Origin: Longimicrobiales bacterium
GTDB lineage: Bacteria; Gemmatimonadota; Gemmatimonadetes; Longimicrobiales; Gaopeijiaceae
Reading direction: 5' to 3'
NCBI GenBank assembly: GCA_022428035.1
Contig: JAKMDG010000150.1
Location: forward strand, 1 to 5,080
Length of the DNA stretch: 5,080 nt
The notes below the pieces were generated by a model, which made no database searches, was not told where the DNA came from, and saw nothing but the letters and a program-made list of their open reading frames with translations. Every line of letters starts with the position of its first letter. The first letter of the stretch is position 1. A program made the translations under genes and the position numbers. Shown here piece after piece: positions 1 through 5,080 of the stretch.

Positions 1-893
1 CGACCAGCTCTTCGTTTCGACCTCAGGGATCCGAGGTCTCCGGCTCCCAGCTCATGGCGCTCGCGAGTCAGTTCGGGGTGAACGTCGGCGGCGCCAGCGG
101 AGACGAGGCGAGCCCAGCGTTCTACCAGGAATTGCTTACGTCTCGAGAGATCCTGACGCGGGCGTCCGATGAGCCGTTCACCGTTGAGGGTCTGGGCTCT
201 ATCAACCTGAAGGACCTTCTCGAGATCGAAGAGGAGTCCGAGGCCGAGCGGGACGAGGAAGTTCTCGAGTGGCTTCTGGAAGAGGCTGTGTCCGTCTCGA
301 CCGGTCGCGAAACCGGCACGGTCACGATCTCCGTGAAGACCGAATGGCCGGACCTGTCACAGGCGATCGCGGACGAACTGCTTGCCGAGGTCGCGCTTTT
401 CAACATGGACACGCGTCAGTCGCAGGCCGCGTCGGAGCGGGCCTTCATCGAGGCTCGTGTGGACGCGGCCGAGGTCGATCTGGAGGAGGCGGAGGAAGAG
501 TTGCGCGGTTTCCTCGAGGCGAACCGCCAGTGGGAGAACTCTCCCATGCTGAGCTTCCAGCACGACGGTCTCATGCGTGAGGTGACGCTGCGGCAGTCGG
601 TTCTCACCACGCTGGTACAGTCATACGAGCAGGCCCGGATCTCCGAGGTTCGGGACACGCCGGTGATCACGGTGCTGCAGAGCCCGTTCCTTCCGCCGAG
701 GAACGATCCGCGCCGGCGCGTCCTCACAGCCGCCCTCGGAATCATTCTGGGGGGCATCATGGGCATCGTGATGGCCTTCCTCGTGGAGGCGTTCCGTCGA
801 CCCGGTGAGGATGATCCAGCGCGCGCGGACTTTCAGGCCAGCTGGAACGCAGCGGTCCGGGGAATCCCGTTCCTCGGTCGCGGCCGAGCGTAG
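1..893 (+). CDS. Wzz/GNVR-type polysaccharide chain-length determinant, C-terminal part (5' end outside window)
   Basis: This looks like an inner-membrane polysaccharide co-polymerase, the class that sets chain length or drives export of O-antigen, capsule or exopolysaccharide. The frame is open to the left edge, with 296 visible residues counted from base 3, so the start and the first membrane helix lie upstream. The ATG at base 54 is internal: it falls inside a Ser-rich stretch leading to LMALASQFGVNVGG (residues 17-30), the 'ALASQFG' segment typical of this family. Next come a periplasmic region, a strongly acidic coiled coil (about 137-177) and a GNVR-like segment. The Pro-rich SPFLPPRNDPRRR (227-239) immediately precedes the second membrane helix (about 240-264). 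A 32-residue cytoplasmic tail ends the protein, with no Walker motifs, so no tyrosine-kinase domain is fused here. Family assignment is good; the exact polymer is unknown. Confidence 0.85.
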   Translation, partial: TSSSFRPQGSEVSGSQLMALASQFGVNVGGASGDEASPAFYQELLTSREILTRASDEPFTVEGLGSINLKDLLEIEEESEAERDEEVLEWLLEEAVSVSTGRETGTVTISVKTEWPDLSQAIADELLAEVALFNMDTRQSQAASERAFIEARVDAAEVDLEEAEEELRGFLEANRQWENSPMLSFQHDGLMREVTLRQSVLTTLVQSYEQARISEVRDTPVITVLQSPFLPPRNDPRRRVLTAALGIILGGIMGIVMAFLVEAFRRPGEDDPARADFQASWNAAVRGIPFLGRGRA

Positions 894-919
894 CCTGGTT
901 CTGCAGGCTTCAGGGGATC

Positions 920-935
920 CGCGGGTTGGTCCGCG
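920..935 (+). repeat. Small hairpin in the gap between wzz-like and pagL-like genes
   Basis: CGCGGG and TCCGCG can pair as a six-base-pair stem, including one G-U pair, around a TTGG loop. The element lies 26 bases after the wzz-like stop codon and upstream of the proposed pagL-like start. No T-tract follows, so it is not a standard terminator. In GC-rich DNA a stem this short can occur by chance, so a role in messenger processing or attenuation is only a possibility. Confidence 0.2.
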
Positions 936-996
936 AGCTCATGTTCGCGCTCCGACCGTACCCTCCCCTCTGCTCGAGGTCCGCGCCCAGACCCCC

Positions 997-1602
997 GTGA
1001 TACGCTCCGGCTCACGTACCCGCCCCGTTCTCATCGCGTTGATGGTCTCGATCGGACTGCATGCGGCGTCGACGCGTGTGGAGGGGCAGGATCCGGCGGT
1101 CCTGTACATCGGGGGATTTGCGCTGGTCAGCCTCGTGCCGAGCGTGCTCATGGACTGGCCGGAGCTCGACTTCGATCGGTCGATGTTCAAGGCAGGCTTC
1201 GCACGCTTTGATGCCGTCGATCGCGAGAATCAGGCGTGGGATGTGACGTTCGAGTACCAGCCGGGGATAGCATGGCATCGGATCAAGCCGCTCGTCGGGC
1301 TGAGCCGGAACTCGGACGGGGCCACATATACCTGGCTGGCCGGAGCGCTCGATGTGCACGTGGGTGACTACCTGGTCGCCAACGTGAATTCGGGTCCGGC
1401 GTTCTACTTCCCGGGCAATGCCGGCAAGCGGCTCGGGAGTTTTGGTGTACTCCGATCAGGCTTCGAGCTCGGGCTGCGCTTTGCGGACACCGCCCGTACG
1501 ACGCTCAGCTTTCATCACATGTCGCACGGCAAGCTGATGAACCGGACGTCGAATCCGGGGACAGAGACCATCGGGTTCAGTTTCTGGTGGACGGTCAGCT
1601 GA
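997..1602 (+). CDS. PagL-like acyloxyacyl hydrolase (lipid A 3-O-deacylase family), outer membrane
   Basis: This is probably an outer-membrane beta-barrel esterase that removes the 3-O-acyl chain of lipid A. Reading from GTG 997 gives 201 residues. A signal peptide is visible: basic MIRSGSRTR, a hydrophobic core at 10-24, and cleavage near 24-30. The mature part has short alternating strands rich in Gly and aromatic residues. The family signature lies near the C-terminus as FHHMSHGKL (172-180), followed by NPGTE (186-190). H174, S176 and E190 align with the His-Ser-Glu triad of PagL. The Asn that usually follows the Ser is His here. The frame is open up to ATG 805, but that start overlaps the wzz-like gene by 89 bases and adds an Arg/Ser-rich stretch that would bury the signal peptide. 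ATG 1042 would leave no basic n-region. No clear ribosome binding site supports GTG 997, so the start is uncertain. Neighbouring polysaccharide genes fit an envelope role. Confidence 0.72.
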   Translation: MIRSGSRTRPVLIALMVSIGLHAASTRVEGQDPAVLYIGGFALVSLVPSVLMDWPELDFDRSMFKAGFARFDAVDRENQAWDVTFEYQPGIAWHRIKPLVGLSRNSDGATYTWLAGALDVHVGDYLVANVNSGPAFYFPGNAGKRLGSFGVLRSGFELGLRFADTARTTLSFHHMSHGKLMNRTSNPGTETIGFSFWWTVS

Positions 1603-1613
1603 CGGGCCGACTC

Positions 1614-1642
1614 CCGGGCGTCGTGTGATCACACCCGCCCGG
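1614..1642 (+). terminator. Hairpin with perfect 12-base palindrome after pagL-like gene; possible terminator
   Basis: CCGGGCG (1614-1620) pairs with CGCCCGG (1636-1642). Between these arms lies GTGTGATCACAC (1623-1634), a perfect palindrome. As RNA this gives a seven-pair GC stem, a small TC/C internal loop, and a GTGT/ACAC stem closed by a GATC loop. It begins 11 bases after the pagL-like stop codon, where a terminator is expected. There is no following T-run, so it would be an atypical intrinsic terminator, a messenger-stabilising hairpin, or a protein-binding palindrome. The pairing is directly visible; the role is inferred. Confidence 0.4.
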
Positions 1643-1744
1643 CATCCTCGTGCCTCGCAGGTACATCGAGAAGGCGGGCTCGGTTAACTTTTTGGGCTGC
1701 TCACCCGAACGCTCCGCCCGGCCCGAGCCGGTGCCCATAGATCC

Positions 1745-3592
1745 ATGCCCATTCGCAACATCGCGATCATCGCGCACGTCGATCACGGCAAGACGACCCT
1801 GGTCGACCAGATGTTCGGCCAAGCCGGCATTTTCCGCGAACACCAGGCGGTCGAAGAGCGCGTGATGGACTCCAACCCGCTCGAAAAGGAGCGGGGGATC
1901 ACCATTCTGGCCAAGAACACGGCGGTTCAGTGGAACGACGTGAAGATCAACATCGTCGATACGCCGGGACATGCCGATTTCGGGGGAGAAGTCGAGCGTA
2001 TTCTGCGTATGGTCGATGGCGTCGTGCTCCTGGTGGATGCGGCCGAGGGCCCGATGCCCCAGACCCGCTTCGTCACGAGGAAGGCGCTGGACCTGGGACT
2101 GTTGCCGCTGGTCGTCATCAACAAGGTGGACCGCGGAGATGCTCGGTCCGAGGAAGTGCATGACGAGGTACTCGAGCTCTTCATGGATCTCGAGGCCACC
2201 GATGCCCAGCTCGATGCGCCGTTCCTGTACGCGGTGGGCCGCGACGGGTGGGCCTCCTACACCCCGGACAGCAAGGGTGGTGACCTGACTCCACTCTTCG
2301 ACACAATCATCGAGCATTTTCCGCCACCCGACGTCGATCAGAACGGACCGTTCCAGATGCTCGTGTCGACACTCGACCATTCGGCGTATGTGGGCCGGAT
2401 CGCGATCGGCCGGATCGAGCGGGGTTCGGTCCGTGTGGGAGAACAGGTGACGCTCCTGGATCTCGGTGATGTCGGGATGGTCCAGGATCCTGCCGAGGCC
2501 GAGGTGGCGAAGGTGTCTCGACTCTACACTTTCCGTGGCCTGGAGCGTATCGAGGTCGAAGACGCTAAGGCGGGCGACATCGTCGCGATGGCGGGCCTCG
2601 AGGGCGTGGAGATCGGCAAAACCGTGACCGACTCGGAATACCGGGAGCGACTCATGGGCATCGCGGTGGAGGAGCCGACGCTCTCGGTCGACTTCACGGT
2701 CAACAACTCTCCTTTTGCTGGTCAGGCAGGGAAGTTCGTAACCACGCGCCAGGTCCGCGAGCGACTGTTCAGAGAGCTCGAGCGGAATGTGTCCTTGAGG
2801 GTGGAGGACACGGAGCTGCCGGACACCTTCACCGTGAGTGGCCGCGGCGAGCTCCACCTGACGATTCTCATGGAGACCATGCGGCGCGAAGGGTTCGAGT
2901 TTCAGGTGTCACGCCCCCGCGTGATTACGCGCAAGGATGACAGTGGTGACCTGCAGGAGCCGTATGAGGAGGCCGTGGTCGAGGTCCCTTCGGACATGGT
3001 CGGGATCGTCATCGAGAAGCTCGGTCCGCGAAAAGGTGAGATGACCGAGATGAAGCCGATGGGCGATTCGGGTACGACCCGCCTGCGCTTCAAGATTCCG
3101 GCGCGCGGACTCTTCGGATATCGCTCGGAGTTCCTCACGGATACCCGGGGCGAGGGAATTCTCCATCACACGTTTCAGGAGTGGGACCGCTGGGCTGGCT
3201 CACTGAAGGGTCGGAGCCGTGGCGTGCTCGTAGCGGATCGGCCGGGCAAGGCGGTCGGCTTTGCGCTCTTCGGACTTCAGGAGCGGTCGACGCTCTTCGT
3301 GAAGCCTGGTGACGATACCTATGGCGGGATGATCGTCGGTGAGAACGTCCGGTCCGACGACATGGACGTGAACGTGAGCAAGGAGAAGAAGCTCACGAAC
3401 ATGCGCACGACCTCGTCCGACGAGAACATCAAACTGGAGCCGCCGCGGCAGATCACCCTTGAGTTGGCCCTGGAGTTCATCCAGGACGACGAGCTCATCG
3501 AGGTGACACCCAGTGCGATCCGCCTCAGGAAGCGGATTCTTGACCCGAACCAGCGGAAGAAGGCGGCGAAGAAGGCGAATCAGCCGGCCTGA
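1745..3592 (+). CDS. typA: GTP-binding protein TypA/BipA, ribosome-associated translational GTPase
   Basis: TypA/BipA is an EF-G-like GTPase that binds the ribosome and helps 50S assembly and stress or low-temperature growth. The 615 residues match the family's usual length. The G domain shows G1 AHVDHGKT (10-17), G2 RGIT (50-53), G3 DTPGH (72-76, with the catalytic-type His76) and G4 NKVD (126-129). The G5 position reads AVG (163-165) instead of the usual Ser-Ala. Domain II starts near GPFQMLVSTLD (201-211). The EF-G-like domain III contains SGRGELHLTILMETMRREG (365-383), and domain V covers about 395-480. The TypA-specific C-terminal domain holds KKLTNMRTTSSDENIKLEPP (548-567) and ends in a Lys-rich tail. 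ATG 1745 puts MPIRNIAIIAHVDHGKT at the normal family N-terminus, although no good Shine-Dalgarno precedes it. A 142-base gap with the hairpin separates it from the pagL-like gene, so it probably has its own promoter. I could not identify that promoter. The gene is intact. Confidence 0.97.
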   Translation: MPIRNIAIIAHVDHGKTTLVDQMFGQAGIFREHQAVEERVMDSNPLEKERGITILAKNTAVQWNDVKINIVDTPGHADFGGEVERILRMVDGVVLLVDAAEGPMPQTRFVTRKALDLGLLPLVVINKVDRGDARSEEVHDEVLELFMDLEATDAQLDAPFLYAVGRDGWASYTPDSKGGDLTPLFDTIIEHFPPPDVDQNGPFQMLVSTLDHSAYVGRIAIGRIERGSVRVGEQVTLLDLGDVGMVQDPAEAEVAKVSRLYTFRGLERIEVEDAKAGDIVAMAGLEGVEIGKTVTDSEYRERLMGIAVEEPTLSVDFTVNNSPFAGQAGKFVTTRQVRERLFRELERNVSLRVEDTELPDTFTVSGRGELHLTILMETMRREGFEFQVSRPRVITRKDDSGDLQEPYEEAVVEVPSDMVGIVIEKLGPRKGEMTEMKPMGDSGTTRLRFKIPARGLFGYRSEFLTDTRGEGILHHTFQEWDRWAGSLKGRSRGVLVADRPGKAVGFALFGLQERSTLFVKPGDDTYGGMIVGENVRSDDMDVNVSKEKKLTNMRTTSSDENIKLEPPRQITLELALEFIQDDELIEVTPSAIRLRKRILDPNQRKKAAKKANQPA

Positions 3593-3639
3593 ACCTGATG
3601 AACCGGATCGGACCCGTGCCGAATCCTTGAGCCGACAGC

Positions 3640-4176
3640 ATGGTACAGGTGGACGACGTGAACAAACAACGCTTCGAGGGCGCACCAACCTTCCCCGAGT
3701 ACCTCGACACCGTCGAGAAGAATCGTGAGATGTGGCACGACGTGTACCAGCGGGTGCGCTTGCCGGAGGAGGTTGTCGCGGAGGCGTCGCAGATGCCGGG
3801 GGGTTGGCACCTTGTCGCACTGTCCGAGGACTGGTGTGGTGATGCGGTCAACACACTACCGGTGATCTCGCGTCTCGCCGACGAAGCGGGATGGGACATG
3901 CGAGTGTTCGGACGTGAGGACAACCCGGATCTCATGGACAGCCACCTGACCAATGGTCGGAGTCGCTCGATCCCCATCGTGATCGTGTACGACGAGGACT
4001 TCAACGAGGTGGGCTGGTGGGGGCCGCGCCCCGAGGAGATCCAGTCCTGGGTCATGGATGAAGGTCTGTCCATGTCGTCGCCGGAGCGATACAAGGAGAT
4101 ACGACGCTGGTACGCGAAGGATCGCGGTCGGGCCACGCTGTCTGAAATCCTGGGCATCGTGGCGGCGGCGGCCTGA
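3640..4176 (+). CDS. Thioredoxin-like family protein with a single cysteine (CGDA active-site motif)
   Basis: This is a small cytoplasmic protein of 178 residues with no signal peptide or membrane helix. A helical N-terminal part (about 15-50) precedes a thioredoxin fold: strand HLVALSEDWCGDA (57-69), a helix NTLPVISRLADEAG, strand MRVFGRED, then SIPIVIVYDED (110-120) where Pro112 sits at the cis-proline position. The pattern resembles the Thioredoxin_9-type family of single-domain proteins. C66 is the only cysteine; the place of the second active-site cysteine is Ala69, so a classic dithiol exchange is impossible. It could act as a monothiol redox or thiol-handling protein, or have lost redox chemistry. 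The true substrate is unknown. ATG 3640 has no Shine-Dalgarno. The in-frame GTG 3658 does, and would give 172 residues. The gene lies 47 bases after typA and 14 bases before the next gene, which suggests co-transcription. Confidence 0.85.
   Translation: MVQVDDVNKQRFEGAPTFPEYLDTVEKNREMWHDVYQRVRLPEEVVAEASQMPGGWHLVALSEDWCGDAVNTLPVISRLADEAGWDMRVFGREDNPDLMDSHLTNGRSRSIPIVIVYDEDFNEVGWWGPRPEEIQSWVMDEGLSMSSPERYKEIRRWYAKDRGRATLSEILGIVAAAA
3647..3652 (+). promoter_or_regulatory. Shine-Dalgarno-like AGGTGG that would favour GTG 3658 as start
   Basis: AGGTGG ends five bases before an in-frame GTG at 3658. It is the best ribosome-binding-site match near any start in this window. Nothing comparable precedes the ATG at 3640. 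If it is used, the thioredoxin-like protein loses its first six residues (MVQVDD), which lie before the recognisable fold, so both starts give a functional product. Confidence 0.35.
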
Positions 4177-4177
4177 C

Positions 4178-4183
4178 TATCTT
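4178..4183 (+). promoter_or_regulatory. Possible -10 element (TATCTT) seven bases before the synthase-like start codon
   Basis: TATCTT matches four of six bases of the TATAAT consensus and fits the looser TANNNT form. It lies between the thioredoxin-like stop and ATG 4191, with seven bases in between, so transcription could begin at or next to the start codon and give a leaderless messenger. No convincing -35 hexamer lies 16-18 bases upstream. A weak AGG at 4184-4186 could instead serve as a ribosome binding site on a read-through transcript. Confidence 0.2.
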
Positions 4184-4190
4184 AGGCGCT

Positions 4191-5080
4191 ATGTCACGGC
4201 GTCCTGGATTCTTCTTACTCGCCTTCGGGTCGGGCTTCGCGGTTCTCACTATCGAGATTGCGGGCGCCCGTCTGATTGCTCCGGTCTTCGGATTGTCGGT
4301 CGTGCCCTGGACGGCCGTGATCGGAACGATCCTCGCTGCATTGGCCGCTGGGAGTCATCTCGGTGGTCGGCTGGCGGACGCCGGGAAGGTCCCCTTGTCC
4401 CGGGTGCTCGTGGTGGCCTCCCTGACAGGAGCGTTGCCCGTTCTTGGGTCAGGCTTCCCGTGGATTGCCCGGGACATGTTCGGCTTCATTCCGGGTGCCG
4501 TGGTGAGCGCCCTGGTGCTCTTTGCCCCGCCCGTTCTGTGTCTGGGCGCAGTGGTGCCGTACCTCGTCCAGGCAGACACCGACGACCTTGGCTCGGTCGG
4601 CCGCCGAGCGGGTGACATCAGCGCCTCGGCTACGGCAGGCTCGATCATGGGGTCGTTTGTGACCGGCTTCGTGCTGCTACCCCTCATGCCACTGCCGACG
4701 CTGCTCGGTATCACGGCTGGCGCCCTCATGCTCATGGCCATGGCGTCCTCTCGGATGCTGGGCGGACAGGCGCACCGCGGTCAGGTGGCAGCGGTCGTGA
4801 TCGGCCTCCCCGTGCTGGGTGTGCTGACGTCGGGGTTGCCCCCGGACACGCTCCACGCCGGGCAGACGCTGCACACGGCGGTCTCGGTCACGGAGCGGCC
4901 GTGGGCCGACGGACGCATGGTTCGTGAGCTGTGGCAGAACGGCGGGTCGTCTTCGGCCGAGTACGTCGAATCCGGCGCTCCGGCCCACGTGTATGCGACG
5001 ACGAGCCTCGAGATGCTCATGACGCGACTCGATCGGGTCGACCGGGCGCTCATTCTGGGTGGAGCTGCGCTGTCTCTGCC
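4191..5080 (+). CDS. Fused multi-spanning membrane/spermidine synthase-like protein, N-terminal part (3' end outside window)
   Basis: The frame from ATG 4191 runs without a stop to the right edge, with 296 complete codons visible. Residues 1-215 form a membrane domain with about seven hydrophobic segments (near 6-25, 36-56, 70-90, 99-126, 143-165, 167-186 and 198-215). It carries motifs typical of the 'fused MFS/spermidine synthase' group: EIAGARLIAPVFG (22-34), LAAGSHLGGRLAD (51-63), a Pro-rich LG...P segment (113-123) and GRRAGDISASATAGSIMGSFVTGF (137-160). A soluble part follows, reaching LILGGAALSLP (287-297), where the nucleotide-binding glycine loop of the spermidine-synthase/methyltransferase fold begins. 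The aminopropyl-transfer catalytic residues lie beyond the window. Many such fusions have no proven polyamine activity, so the reaction is unknown. It starts 14 bases after the thioredoxin-like stop and is probably in the same operon; the only ribosome-site candidate is a weak AGG four bases upstream. Confidence 0.85.
   Translation, partial: MSRRPGFFLLAFGSGFAVLTIEIAGARLIAPVFGLSVVPWTAVIGTILAALAAGSHLGGRLADAGKVPLSRVLVVASLTGALPVLGSGFPWIARDMFGFIPGAVVSALVLFAPPVLCLGAVVPYLVQADTDDLGSVGRRAGDISASATAGSIMGSFVTGFVLLPLMPLPTLLGITAGALMLMAMASSRMLGGQAHRGQVAAVVIGLPVLGVLTSGLPPDTLHAGQTLHTAVSVTERPWADGRMVRELWQNGGSSSAEYVESGAPAHVYATTSLEMLMTRLDRVDRALILGGAALSL

Noticed and set aside
54..56. ATG 54 as the real start of the wzz-like gene
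   Set aside because: The frame continues open to the window edge and the family motif spans this Met. Starting here would remove the first membrane helix.
1623..1634. GTGTGATCACAC as a CRP-type operator
   Set aside because: It contains the TGTGA and TCACA half-sites, but they abut with no six-base spacer, so the CRP geometry is wrong.
1682..1697. The AT-rich GGTTAACTTTTTGGGC stretch as a typA promoter
   Set aside because: It stands out by composition, but no -35/-10 pair with acceptable spacing could be fitted around it.
1677..1729. Inverted repeat GGCTCGG/CCGAGCC in the typA leader
   Set aside because: It is only seven bases with a 39-base loop in GC-rich DNA, so chance is a good explanation.
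1595..2857. A 420-codon open frame on the minus strand opposite typA
   Set aside because: It lies opposite a certain typA gene, is rich in His and Arg as expected for the complement of GC-rich coding DNA, and shows no recognisable domain.
3200..3820. A 206-codon minus-strand open frame across the end of typA and the start of the thioredoxin-like gene
   Set aside because: Its translation is Arg/Pro/Ser-rich low-complexity sequence and it is antisense to two supported genes.
4058..4615. A 185-codon plus-strand open frame overlapping the thioredoxin-like and synthase-like genes
   Set aside because: The translation is Arg/Gly-rich with no domain, while the frame from 4191 gives clear membrane helices and family motifs over the same bases.

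Overview
The window is GC-rich chromosomal DNA. It carries five plus-strand genes, two of them cut by the window edges, and almost no spare sequence. The organism is a Gram-negative (diderm) bacterium. The evidence is a polysaccharide co-polymerase fragment and a PagL-type outer-membrane lipid A deacylase, which make sense only with a periplasm and outer membrane. GC content, weak ribosome binding sites and protein style would fit a free-living lineage such as Gemmatimonadota, but that placement is a guess from overall impression.

Bases 1-1602 look like the end of a cell-surface polysaccharide or envelope region. The C-terminal part of a Wzz/GNVR chain-length regulator is followed by a secreted PagL-like acyloxyacyl hydrolase. 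A GC-rich hairpin lies 11 bases after the hydrolase stop codon and probably marks the end of this unit.

Bases 1745-4176 hold a complete typA (bipA) gene, a ribosome-associated translational GTPase, and then a small thioredoxin-fold protein with a single cysteine. From 4191 to the right edge runs the membrane half, and the first residues of the methyltransferase-like half, of a fused multi-spanning membrane/spermidine-synthase-like protein. This gene is open at the window end. The gaps typA-thioredoxin (47 bases) and thioredoxin-synthase (14 bases) are short, so the last three genes may be one transcription unit with typA leading. A weak -10-like hexamer in front of the synthase leaves room for its own start.

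I found no mobile element, CRISPR array, tRNA or rRNA, and no clear new system. The points worth a second look are local: residue changes at conserved sites in PagL, TypA and the synthase, the single-cysteine thioredoxin fold, uncertain starts, and the intergenic palindrome.
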